From Sulfuriferula multivorans (GTDB taxonomy: Bacteria > Pseudomonadota > Gammaproteobacteria > Burkholderiales > Sulfuriferulaceae), in NCBI RefSeq assembly GCF_003851125.1, contig NZ_BGOW01000033.1:1-64000 (forward strand): DNA of 64,000 nt, given 5' to 3'. Below, in pieces: positions 37,063 to 44,686 of this stretch. The position numbers and the translations under genes are program-made. The stretch's first letter is position 1. Each line of letters opens with the position of its first letter. A model generated the notes under the pieces. That model was not told where the DNA came from. It did not search any database and saw nothing but the letters and a program-made list of their open reading frames with translations.

Positions 37063-38715
37063 TCACTTGCCTTTATCCATATGTACGACTTTGAGCCTCA
37101 CCTGGGAGCGATAGCTGTTGGGATCCATGCTGTGTAAATTGAGCTTCTGATGGATCGCCCTGGGCGTCACACCTAAAGACTTCGCTACCTCGCTGACATT
37201 GCCATGGAAACGGCTAAGTGCCTGCCTGAGAATGAGCGCCTCCACCTGCTCGCCTGCCCGCTGTTTCGCCTCCTTGAGCGACAGGTCAGCGGCCTGCATC
37301 GCGCTTGCCGGCGCATCGCTGCCGGTTTTTGGAAGCAGCAGCTCGGTCATGATCGGACCAGGTGAGAACAGGAACGAGCGCTCCAGTACGTTCTCCAGTT
37401 CGCGCACGTTGCCAGGCCAATCGTACTGCATCACCCGCGCTATTGCGGCCGCGCTTAATGCTTTGATGACTTTGTTGTATTTGGTGGAGAGCTGCGCAAG
37501 GATGTGATTGACGAGCGGCAAAATATCCTCGCATCGTTCGCGTAGCGGCGGGAGAAGAATGGGCACCACGTTGATCCGGTAATAGAGATCCATCCGGAAA
37601 GTCCCCTCGGCAATGAACTTGTCCAAACGTGTACCGGCTGCGGCAATTACCCGAACATTTGCGGACAGGCGCTGCTTCCCGCCTACGCGTTCGAACTCGC
37701 CACCCTGCAGCACGCGTAGCAGGCGCGCCTGCGCAGCCAGTGGCAAGGAATCGATCTCGTCCAGAAACAGGCTTCCGCCCTCGGCCTGTTCAAACAGACC
37801 GTGATGAACTTCGTAAGCGCCGGTAAACGCACCGCGCTCATGTCCGAATAGCGTGGTTTCGACCAAATTTTCGGGTATTGCGCCGCAGTTTACTGCAACG
37901 AAATTCCGGTTCCAGCGTTCGCTCAATGCGTGGATGCGACGCGCAATGACCTCCTTGCCCACGCCGGTCTCACCGGTAATCAGCACGGTCGCGGTGGTCG
38001 GCGCCACGACCTTGATTGTCTCCAGTGCATTGAGCATGGCCGGGGACTTTGCCACGATGAAAGGTTTGTCGGCATTCTCGGGCTGGTTCGGGCTGGCACC
38101 GCACCAGACTTTTCCGTCGCGCCGTTCTCTAATGATCTGCGCTTTGACTGTTGCTCCCCGGCCGCGGATGACGCCCTGTTCGCGGTGATATTCGTCTCCT
38201 TCGAAGTCGGCGGCAATCCTGGGGTCGGTATAAATGCGCGCCTCGCACATCCCGTCTCCCACCGCAATGCGTTTGTCCAGGATCACTTTCGCGTAACCGA
38301 AGTTACGTGCGGCAATCCCGCCGAATACGCTGGAGGTCATCTTGCACAGCTCAGGCGCCTGCATGACTGCATCCCCGAAAGGGCAGCGCGTATTGACCAC
38401 GCGCACCATATCCGGCTCGCTTGATGCACGCGAAAAATTTCCGCCGATCTTGTTCTTGATTTCCACGATCATGTCCGCGTACTTGTCATGATCCAGAGGG
38501 CCGTCTTGCGCCAACTCCTGGCGATACGCGGTTTCAAAGCAGCCGCTCGCGGTGAGGCCGAGCTGTTCGATGTAATTCAAGCGGTCATTTCCGTTGCCGC
38601 CCCCCATCTTTGCGCTGACTTCGACGCTCTGGGCAACAAAGGTTTGCAAAAACAGGATGGGATTCAGATGGGAAAAAAGCTTATCGGGCACAGTCATTCT
38701 CCTCAAATCCGACAC
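37063..38715 (-). CDS. Sigma-54-dependent activator with methanogen-output-like sensor domain
   Basis: The protein of about 550 residues has three parts. The N-terminal sensor (about 1-205) contains VNTRCPFGDAVMQAPELCKM and GDGMCEARIY, resembling the so-called methanogen output domain with conserved Cys. The AAA+ domain (about 225-460) has GETGVGKE and the sigma-54 contact loop GAFTGA. A Fis-type helix-turn-helix (NVSEVAKSLGVTPRAIHQKL) is near the C-terminus. The start is the GTG at 38715 or the ATG at 38697. It follows the carbonic-anhydrase-like and fmdB genes in the same direction. Likely targets are the sigma-54 promoters of ompW or the carbonic-anhydrase-like gene. The ligand is unknown. 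Confidence 0.85.
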   Translation of the reverse strand: MSDLRRMTVPDKLFSHLNPILFLQTFVAQSVEVSAKMGGGNGNDRLNYIEQLGLTASGCFETAYRQELAQDGPLDHDKYADMIVEIKNKIGGNFSRASSEPDMVRVVNTRCPFGDAVMQAPELCKMTSSVFGGIAARNFGYAKVILDKRIAVGDGMCEARIYTDPRIAADFEGDEYHREQGVIRGRGATVKAQIIRERRDGKVWCGASPNQPENADKPFIVAKSPAMLNALETIKVVAPTTATVLITGETGVGKEVIARRIHALSERWNRNFVAVNCGAIPENLVETTLFGHERGAFTGAYEVHHGLFEQAEGGSLFLDEIDSLPLAAQARLLRVLQGGEFERVGGKQRLSANVRVIAAAGTRLDKFIAEGTFRMDLYYRINVVPILLPPLRERCEDILPLVNHILAQLSTKYNKVIKALSAAAIARVMQYDWPGNVRELENVLERSFLFSPGPIMTELLLPKTGSDAPASAMQAADLSLKEAKQRAGEQVEALILRQALSRFHGNVSEVAKSLGVTPRAIHQKLNLHSMDPNSYRSQVRLKVVHMDKGK

Positions 38716-38783
38716 CGCTATCGTAAGTCGCCATAGTGGCGCGCCGGCTATTTTTCCAGACTACGCCAAAAAATTGATTGCGT

Positions 38784-39035
38784 TCAAGAATGTTGACGTT
38801 GCCCACATCCGCACCCGGACCCGTGTACGTGTTTCTCCTGTCCTGGTTTTGGTTGCAGCGAGCGCATTGCCAGATCACGACCGCGCGCCATATGGCCATG
38901 CATCGCCGGGGCCGTGAGGATTACTTTAGCGGTAGCAGCCCCGCATATCGGGCAATCCGGGCTGGGGGCACTGATTGCATGGTGTGCTTCAAATTGTAGC
39001 TTGCATTGCGTGCACTGGTAATCATAAGTAGGCAT
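38784..39035 (-). CDS. FmdB-family zinc-ribbon protein
   Basis: The 83-residue protein starts MPTYDYQCTQCKLQFEAHH, and its second Cys pair is CPICG, forming a zinc ribbon. A His/Cys/Gly-rich tail (HVHGSGCGCGQRQHS) may bind further metal. FmdB-type proteins have been tied to regulation of amide or C1 enzymes, but most are uncharacterised. The start at 39035 matches the family. It lies between the carbonic-anhydrase-like gene and the sigma-54 activator. Confidence 0.85.
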   Translation of the reverse strand: MPTYDYQCTQCKLQFEAHHAISAPSPDCPICGAATAKVILTAPAMHGHMARGRDLAMRSLQPKPGQEKHVHGSGCGCGQRQHS

Positions 39036-39132
39036 CTGGAACCTCATTTTGTAGGTTGGCGCGTTTCCCGGAAACGCCACGGCGTGGACACCCGTTACGC
39101 CAGGCGCCCACGCTTGGGTTTCCTTTAAGAGA

Positions 39133-39786
39133 CTAGCTCCAGCGCGCAGGTTGCTTCCCCTTGACGCCGAATTGGCTGGCGGTAACGTCGGTCCGGGACC
39201 GTTTTTCCGGATCCCGGGTCGGCGCCCTTAGCCGACGCGTCTCCACCTCCCAGACCCAGCCGCTGATGACCACATCCTTGGGAATGAGGGGATGATTTTT
39301 GAATGCCTCGATTGTTTTCATGCAGGTTTCGTCTACGTCGTCCATCATCCCGATCCACTTGGCGAACGCGCCTTTCTCCAGCTTCAATTCCGGCAGTGTT
39401 GGGTCCATTGCGATATTGTCCGTATCGACCCCCTTGTCACGTAACATCTTTTCCAGATCGGTCGCGTTCGCAGACAGCATGCCGCATTGCGTATGCTGCA
39501 CGATGACGATTTCCTCAGTACCAAAGAAATTGCAGGTCAGCATCGCCGAACGGATTGCATCGTCGGTGACGATTCCTCCGGCGTTGCGGAAGCAGTGCGC
39601 ATCACCATGCCCGGCTGGCGTGTCTACGTGAATGCCGAGCGCTTCGTCTACCGGCAGGCGTTCGTCCATACAGGCAAGCACCCACAATTTCCGGTCGTTA
39701 GCCCCGGCCGGTCCATGACGGCGGCGTTTTTCCCAGATGTCGTATGCAGCGACGTGCGCTGTCAGTTGCTCTTTGAGAGTTGTCAT
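39133..39786 (-). CDS. Beta-carbonic-anhydrase-family protein (possible COS hydrolase)
   Basis: The 217-residue protein has the beta-carbonic-anhydrase zinc set: Cys39, Asp41 and Arg43 in ACMDERL, and His98 and Cys101 in HTQC. The RNAGG loop at 67-71 and the LPVDEALG segment resemble the clade that includes the carbonyl sulfide hydrolase of Thiobacillus. The reaction is either CO2 hydration or COS hydrolysis to H2S and CO2; sequence alone does not decide. COS hydrolysis would feed the nearby sulfide:quinone oxidoreductase. A sigma-54-type promoter lies 112 bases upstream, and fmdB and an activator gene follow. Confidence 0.8.
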   Translation of the reverse strand: MTTLKEQLTAHVAAYDIWEKRRRHGPAGANDRKLWVLACMDERLPVDEALGIHVDTPAGHGDAHCFRNAGGIVTDDAIRSAMLTCNFFGTEEIVIVQHTQCGMLSANATDLEKMLRDKGVDTDNIAMDPTLPELKLEKGAFAKWIGMMDDVDETCMKTIEAFKNHPLIPKDVVISGWVWEVETRRLRAPTRDPEKRSRTDVTASQFGVKGKQPARWS

Positions 39787-40139
39787 TTTCAGTCTCCTCG
39801 GTAAAAGGCTACAAATTTAGAATTCCTTGAGCAGCCTGACTGCTACGGAAGTTGCACAAGGAAATTGGTTGCGGGCGATTACCCGCACCCCTGACTAGCA
39901 AGCCTCATACCAAAAATATATTTTATTAAAATTCAATAGGTTATATTTATCCACTTGGCATCAAGCGGTTTCAATTTCGTGCCGAAAACAAGTTGATTGC
40001 TTGTAATTCATTGAATTAAATGATGATATTTAAATGAAAAAAAGCTTCTTAGTGGGAAGTAACGCTGCTTAAGGTGGGGTGATGGAACAATCGGACGTCG
40101 CGCTACCCTGACGGGGGCTTATTCCATCGCAATGAAAAC
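39787..40139. other. AT-rich intergenic region with regulatory sites
   Basis: These 353 bases hold no gene. They contain the sigma-54 promoter match at 39898-39912 and an inverted repeat AATTCA-T-TGAATT at 40005-40017 that could bind an activator. fisR ends at the right edge. I see no clear terminator for fisR. Confidence 0.5.
39898..39912 (-). promoter_or_regulatory. Sigma-54 (-24/-12) promoter of carbonic-anhydrase-like gene
   Basis: The minus strand reads TTGGTATGAGGCTTGCT, which fits the relaxed consensus YTGGYAYR-N4-TTGCW with 10 bases between GG and GC. The predicted leader is about 100 bases. It matches the ompW and sqr sites in spacing but not in the variable bases. Confidence 0.62.
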
Positions 40140-41486
40140 TCAGGCCAGTTTGTAATGCTTCAGTTTGCGATACAGGGTGCGTTCGCTGATACCCAGCACA
40201 TCCGCCACATTGCGGCGATGGCCGTTGTGGCTGATCAACAGCTCGGCAATGTGATGCGCCTCCAGTTCCGCAATGGAGGATCCAGATGGACTGCCCGTCC
40301 TGGTCGTGTCGCTGGGCGTTCCGGAAGGTGCATGGTTGTGCATGGATGAGTGGCCGCCAAGGTGGATATGCGCGGCGCTGATGATGCCGTGGCTGCTCAT
40401 GGCCACGGCTTTCAGCAAAATATTGCGCAGTTCCCGCACATTGCCCGGAAAGCTATACCGCATCAATTTTTCCAGAGCGTCATCGGTGAGCTTGCAGCGA
40501 GGCGCACCCGCCTGAGTAATGCGTTTGAGCATGGCCTCTGCCAGTGCCGGGATGTCACCGCTCCGTTCCCTCAAACTCGGCAGAGCCAAGTCTATGCCAG
40601 CAATACGGTAATACAGGTCGAGGCGAAAGAGTTTGGCTTCGGCCATCTCCAGCAGGTCGCGGTTGGTGGCCGAGATCAGCCGCACATCGGCGCGTAACGT
40701 ATCTGTGCCGCCGAGGCGGCGGAACTCGCCGGTTTCCAGTACCCGCAACAGTTTGGCCTGCATATTGGACGGGATTTCTCCGGCTTCATCCAGAAACAGG
40801 GTACCGCCGTCGGCCAGTTCGAATAACCCCTGCCGCCTTCCTATACAGCCAGTAAACGCGCCACGCTCGTGACCAAACAGCTCATCCTCGAACATGGTCT
40901 CTGCAATGGAGGCGCAATTCACTGCGATGAAGGGTTTGTTGCGCCGTGTCGAGCGGCGATGAATGTACTGCGCTGCCAGTTCCTTGCCGACTCCGCTTTC
41001 GCCCAGCAGCAGGATGGCGGCCTCGGATTCGGCGGCACGGGTAAGTTGGTCAAGGCAGGCAAGAAAAGCAGGCGAATTGCCGATCATGCGCAGGTCTTCA
41101 CAGTCCAGTTCATCCGAATTGGCGATGTGGAAAATCGCTTCGCCCAGATAGCGGTGCTGGCCGGGACCCTGGATTGGATGCCCCTTGATACGTGCGTATT
41201 CCGGGCGATTATGGCGGTCGAAATGGGTATGGATGACTTCATGTGTCTGGCCGCTACGAAACACTTCCTGATGCGGGCAGTCCTCGCCATTCTGATGACA
41301 GGGAACCGGAGAGCGGTGCGATACCTCGTGGCAGGTTTTCCCCACCACTTCGTTTTTATCCATCGCATAGGTAACGCAATAAGCACGGTTGGCTGCAACG
41401 ATGCGGTAGTTTTCGTCTATCAGCACAAAAGGATTTTCCTGTACGTCAATCAGGGATTGGAGTTCCGGTGCAAGCAGGGTATCCAT
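40140..41486 (-). CDS. fisR: FisR-like sulfane-sulfur-responsive sigma-54 activator
   Basis: The protein of about 448 residues has an N-terminal PAS-like sensor (about 1-110), an AAA+ domain with GESGVGKE and GAFTGC, and a Fis-type helix-turn-helix ([19 protein letters not shown]). With the start at 41486 (AGGA 9 bases upstream), Cys52, Cys63 and Cys70 lie in KTCHEV, VPCHQ and DCPH. The 11- and 7-residue spacing is that of Cys53, Cys64 and Cys71, reported as the sulfane-sulfur sensing residues of Cupriavidus FisR. It diverges from sqr, which has a sigma-54 promoter, as in known FisR systems. GAFTGC in place of GAFTGA is a small oddity. An upstream frame to 41555 exists. Confidence 0.88.
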   Translation of the reverse strand: MDTLLAPELQSLIDVQENPFVLIDENYRIVAANRAYCVTYAMDKNEVVGKTCHEVSHRSPVPCHQNGEDCPHQEVFRSGQTHEVIHTHFDRHNRPEYARIKGHPIQGPGQHRYLGEAIFHIANSDELDCEDLRMIGNSPAFLACLDQLTRAAESEAAILLLGESGVGKELAAQYIHRRSTRRNKPFIAVNCASIAETMFEDELFGHERGAFTGCIGRRQGLFELADGGTLFLDEAGEIPSNMQAKLLRVLETGEFRRLGGTDTLRADVRLISATNRDLLEMAEAKLFRLDLYYRIAGIDLALPSLRERSGDIPALAEAMLKRITQAGAPRCKLTDDALEKLMRYSFPGNVRELRNILLKAVAMSSHGIISAAHIHLGGHSSMHNHAPSGTPSDTTRTGSPSGSSIAELEAHHIAELLISHNGHRRNVADVLGISERTLYRKLKHYKLA

Positions 41487-41506
41487 AAGCATTATTCCTG
41501 ACAGAG

Positions 41507-41558
41507 TGTCATGACATGAATGTGTCAGCTTAGTATAAAGCGGCCAAAATGACATGAC
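41507..41558. promoter_or_regulatory. Candidate FisR upstream activator sites
   Basis: A perfect palindrome TGTCATGACA (41507-41516) overlaps an inverted repeat TGACA-N6-TGTCA (41512-41527), and a further copy TGACATGAC lies at 41550-41558. They stand about 65-115 bases before the sqr -24 element, the usual distance for sigma-54 activator binding, and next to the fisR start, so they may serve autoregulation too. Confidence 0.55.
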
Positions 41559-41620
41559 GTTTTTGGATAGAACATGTAGTGATTTGAACGATTCTTTTTG
41601 TAATCAAAGTATTGAAATGG

Positions 41621-41635
41621 TGGCATAAGTATTGC
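41621..41635 (+). promoter_or_regulatory. Sigma-54 (-24/-12) promoter of sqr
   Basis: TGGCATAAGTATTGC has GG at 41622-41623 and GC at 41634-41635, ten bases apart. The predicted start of transcription is near 41647, leaving a leader of about 70 bases to the sqr ATG. Confidence 0.8.
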
Positions 41636-41719
41636 AAAGCCATGATGCATGGGGCGACACCTGCGCAGCAGATGTTCACCATAAAAACCGATATTCAACA
41701 GATTGCAGAGGATGACCAA

Positions 41720-42988
41720 ATGGCACACATCGTTATCATTGGCGCGGGTATTGGCGGCATGCCCATGGCTTACGAAATGCGCGAACAGGCACGCAAGGAT
41801 GACAAGGTGACGGTTATTTCAGATACCGATACTTTCCACTTCGTCCCTTCCAACCCATGGGTGGGTGTGAAATGGCGCACTCGAGCAGACATTGCCTTCC
41901 CCATTGCCAATTATTTACAGAAAAAAAATATCGATTTCATCCACAGTGGCGCCAAACGCGTACATCCGGACAAAAATCAGGTCGAGCTGATGGATGGACG
42001 TAACGTCGATTACGATTACCTGATTATCGCCACCGGTCCCAAATTGGCGTTTGACGAAGTACCCGGTCTGGGGCCTGAGGGGCATACCCATTCCATTTGT
42101 CATGTCGATCACGCTGAAAAATCCGCCCAAAAATGGGAGGATTTCTGCGCCAATCCTGGCCCCATCGTCGTGGGTGCGGTGCAGATGGCCTCCTGCTATG
42201 GGCCGGCCTACGAATATGCCTTCATCATGGACACCGATCTCAAGCGCCGCAAGATACGCGACAAGGTGCCGATGACTTTTGTCACCGCCGAACCCTATAT
42301 TGGCCACCTTGGCTTGGGCGGCGTGGGGGACTCCAAGGGCTTGCTGGAATCCGCCATGCGTGACCGCCACATCAAGTGGATATGCAATGCCAAAACCACC
42401 AAAGTCGAGGCGGGCAAGATGTTCGTCACGGAGCTCAACGACGACGGCAGCGTGAAAAAGGAACACGAACTGCCGTTCGACTACGCGATGATGCTGCCCG
42501 CGTTTAAAGGCGTAGACGCAGTATTCGGCATCGAGGGGCTGACCAACCCGCGCGGTTTCATCCTGATCGATCCCTATCAGCGCAACCCCAGGTTTCAGAA
42601 CATCTATTCGGTGGGTGTGTGCGTCGCCATTCCTCCGGTGGAAGTCACGCCGGTGCCCACTGGCGCGCCCAAGACCGGCTACATGATCGAATCCATGGTT
42701 GCAGCCACCGCGCTCAATATCCGCAGCGCCCTGGATGGCAGGGAGCCGATGGAAAAGGCCACCTGGAATGCCATCTGTCTGGCCGACTTCGGCGATACCG
42801 GCGCGGCCTTTGTGGCCCTGCCACAAATCCCGCCGCGCAACGTCAACTGGTTCAAGGAAGGAAAGTGGGTTCACCTGGCGAAAGTTGCGTTTGAAAAATA
42901 TTTCATCCGCAAGATGAAACAAGGTACCACCGAGCCGCTGTATGAAAAATATGTATTAGGGGCCTTGGGGATTAAAAAACTCAAGTGA
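41720..42988 (+). CDS. sqr: Sulfide:quinone oxidoreductase
   Basis: The 422-residue FAD disulfide oxidoreductase oxidises sulfide to sulfane sulfur and passes electrons to quinone at the membrane. The FAD loop is GAGIGG at 8-13. Three redox cysteines, Cys127 (SICHVDHA), Cys159 (MASCYGPAYE) and Cys353 (AICLADFGD), match the active-site set of the Acidithiobacillus enzyme. The C-terminal region (VAFEKYFIRKMKQG) is amphipathic and suits membrane association. I use the ATG at 41720 (AGAGGA 8 bases upstream). It is divergent from fisR and has a sigma-54 promoter. Confidence 0.93.
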   Translation: MAHIVIIGAGIGGMPMAYEMREQARKDDKVTVISDTDTFHFVPSNPWVGVKWRTRADIAFPIANYLQKKNIDFIHSGAKRVHPDKNQVELMDGRNVDYDYLIIATGPKLAFDEVPGLGPEGHTHSICHVDHAEKSAQKWEDFCANPGPIVVGAVQMASCYGPAYEYAFIMDTDLKRRKIRDKVPMTFVTAEPYIGHLGLGGVGDSKGLLESAMRDRHIKWICNAKTTKVEAGKMFVTELNDDGSVKKEHELPFDYAMMLPAFKGVDAVFGIEGLTNPRGFILIDPYQRNPRFQNIYSVGVCVAIPPVEVTPVPTGAPKTGYMIESMVAATALNIRSALDGREPMEKATWNAICLADFGDTGAAFVALPQIPPRNVNWFKEGKWVHLAKVAFEKYFIRKMKQGTTEPLYEKYVLGALGIKKLK

Positions 42989-43077
42989 CGGGATTGAGAC
43001 GTTCTGCCAGCTGCAATTCTGCATCGACAAAGTGACATGGCCGAACCACAGGGATGGTAAATGACCTGCTCTGTGTG

Positions 43078-43226
43078 TTCGGGGCACCTCTATAAATTCA
43101 AAATCCTAAGCGAGACAAGGCGCGAAAGTGATTTTAGCGCGCAGCATATGCTTGATATGTAAGCGATAAAATTTCTTGAGCAACGCAGTATCGCGACGGA
43201 GTTTGGATTTATAGAGGTGCCCTTCG
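43078..43226. mobile_element. MITE-like element with terminal inverted repeats
   Basis: Perfect 16-base inverted repeats, GGGCACCTCTATAAAT at 43082-43097 and its complement at 43207-43222, bound a 141-base element. The 4-base sequence TTCG occurs directly on both sides (43078-43081 and 43223-43226), as a target-site duplication would. The interior is non-coding and partly self-complementary around GCAGCATATGC. It has no transposase, so it would need one in trans. It may also form a large hairpin downstream of sqr. Confidence 0.78.
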
Positions 43227-43250
43227 GTATTTCCCTGGCTAAATCCACTA

Positions 43251-43628
43251 CTACTGAATCGTACCTTCACCCGTCACCAATGCAACCGAAAATTCCTGCT
43301 CAAGCTGGCCAAGAAAATCCTGGTGACGTTGTTCCAGTTGGCGATATGCAGCGATCAATGCCAGCGCCTGCGGGGTAAGACGCGCGCCGCCACCGCCCTT
43401 ACCGCCGGTGCTGGTGTTCACCAGCGGAGAATTGAACGCATTACCCATTGCATCCACGGCATCCCAGGCAGCTTTGTAACTCATTTTCATGGCGCGGGCA
43501 GCCTGCGAAATAGACCCGGTCGCGCCAATTTTTTCCAGCAGCTCCACGCGCCCGCGACCCAGCATGTTTTTGCCCGCTGCGGTCAGCCAGATGCGTCCGC
43601 GTATGCGAATATTGGCGGTATCTGTCAT
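43251..43628 (-). CDS. ModE-type DNA-binding domain protein (no molybdate domain)
   Basis: The 125-residue protein matches the N-terminal winged helix of ModE (GRIWLTAAGKNMLGRGRVELL, GSISQAARAMKMSYKAAWDAVD, GKGGGGARLTPQA). It ends before the molbindin domains that bind molybdate in full-length ModE (about 260 residues), so it cannot sense molybdate the usual way. The start at 43628 has AGGAAAA upstream. A ModE-like operator lies between moaA and mobB, its likely target. It is divergent from the DUF302 gene. Confidence 0.85.
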   Translation of the reverse strand: MTDTANIRIRGRIWLTAAGKNMLGRGRVELLEKIGATGSISQAARAMKMSYKAAWDAVDAMGNAFNSPLVNTSTGGKGGGGARLTPQALALIAAYRQLEQRHQDFLGQLEQEFSVALVTGEGTIQ

Positions 43629-43729
43629 GGCTTTTTCCTGCAGTTGAAATATCATATTGTAACCAAGCTGCGTTGCTGGATACTTGCTTGTGGTGCCCTT
43701 TGGATGAAGATATTTTGAGGAGATGCAGC

Positions 43730-44206
43730 ATGAAAACAATGAAATTGTTTCTGGCAGTAGTCCTGATGGCATGCGCGCTGGGCAGCCATGCCGCGGATAA
43801 AGATTCCTACAGCGTGGTGTATACAGCGCACGGCGATTTTGAATTCATCCGCGATGCGATAGCCGCCGCCGTTGAGGGCCAGGGGCTGAAAATCAATCAT
43901 TTCAACAAGATTTCCGCCATGCTGGACAATACCGCAGCGGCGGTGGGATCTACCCGGAAGATTTATCTCAATGCCGAGCAGATTGAGTTTTGCAGCGCCA
44001 CCGTCTCGCGTCAGATGATGGAAGCCGACCCGCATAGCGTGGCAATGTGCCCCTATATCATTTCGATATATAACTTGCCGGCTGATCCAAAAACCATCTA
44101 TGTCAGCTACCGCAAGCCGCCCGTCGTTAGTTCTCCAAAATCCAGAGCAGCATTTCGTGCGGAAGAAAAACTGCTCGACAGGATTATCAAAGAAGGTATC
44201 CAGTAA
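43730..44206 (+). CDS. Exported DUF302-family protein
   Basis: The 158-residue protein has a signal peptide (KLFLAVVLMACALGSHA) and one DUF302 domain (FEFIRDAIAAAVEGQGLKINH, CPYIISIYNLPADPKTIYVSYRKP). DUF302 proteins are common in sulfur-oxidising bacteria; their role is unknown. The start at 43730 has AGGAGA 6-7 bases upstream. It is divergent from the ModE-like gene and precedes the arsenic operon. Confidence 0.78.
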   Translation: MKTMKLFLAVVLMACALGSHAADKDSYSVVYTAHGDFEFIRDAIAAAVEGQGLKINHFNKISAMLDNTAAAVGSTRKIYLNAEQIEFCSATVSRQMMEADPHSVAMCPYIISIYNLPADPKTIYVSYRKPPVVSSPKSRAAFRAEEKLLDRIIKEGIQ

Positions 44207-44238
44207 TACCGGCCGGGTTCTGGTCGTTTAGGCAAAAC

Positions 44239-44266
44239 TTGATACATTCGATAAAACGAATATAAT
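44239..44266 (+). promoter_or_regulatory. ars promoter with overlapping ArsR operator
   Basis: TTGATA at 44239-44244 and TATAAT at 44261-44266, 16 bases apart, form a strong sigma-70 promoter. Between them is a perfect inverted repeat ATTCG-N6-CGAAT (44246-44261), which should bind ArsR and block RNA polymerase. The predicted transcription start falls within a few bases of the arsR ATG, so the mRNA is probably leaderless. Confidence 0.75.
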
Positions 44267-44273
44267 TGCCGCC

Positions 44274-44621
44274 ATGCTCAGCGAACAGGCCCTTTTCGAA
44301 ATTCTGTGTGACGCCACCCGTCGCCGCATTCTCAGCCTGTTGCGGCGCGAAGGCGAGCTGTGTGTGTGCGAGCTTTATTACGCGCTGGACATGCCGCAGC
44401 CCAAGGTGTCACGCCACTTGAGCGTGATGCGCGAAGCCGACATGCTGCTAGTGCGGCGTGAAGGTACGTGGGTTTTTTATCGGCTGAATGCTCAGATACC
44501 GGCTTGGTGTGATCGCATTCTGACGCAGATGAACGACGTCTGGCGCGCGAATCCGACGCATGTGCAGGATGCGGCGAAACTGGCTGACATGAGCAACCGT
44601 CCGGCACGCTGTTGCGCCTGA
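44274..44621 (+). CDS. arsR: Arsenic-responsive repressor ArsR
   Basis: The 115-residue winged-helix repressor has the metal-binding ELCVCEL at 28-34 (Cys30 and Cys32) in the recognition-helix region, as in E. coli ArsR. It releases DNA on binding arsenite. A C-terminal RCCA adds two more Cys. There is no ribosome site before the ATG, consistent with a leaderless transcript. First gene of the ars operon. Confidence 0.92.
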   Translation: MLSEQALFEILCDATRRRILSLLRREGELCVCELYYALDMPQPKVSRHLSVMREADMLLVRREGTWVFYRLNAQIPAWCDRILTQMNDVWRANPTHVQDAAKLADMSNRPARCCA

Positions 44622-44640
44622 GATTTTTTTGTCTTCTTAT

Positions 44641-44668
44641 ATTCGTTTTGGCGTATGTATTTTCGAAT
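44641..44668 (+). promoter_or_regulatory. Possible second ArsR site before arsC
   Basis: ATTCG-N6-CGTAT (44641-44656) matches the first operator with one mismatch, and CGAAT recurs at 44664-44668. It lies in the 65-base space between arsR and the first arsenate reductase. It may be a weak second operator. Confidence 0.35.
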
Positions 44669-44686
44669 CTGGTAAGGAGTTGCGGC

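Noticed and set aside
39058-39078. GGCG-GTTTCC hairpin between the carbonic-anhydrase-like gene and fmdB
   Set aside because: No U-tract in either direction; not enough to call a terminator.
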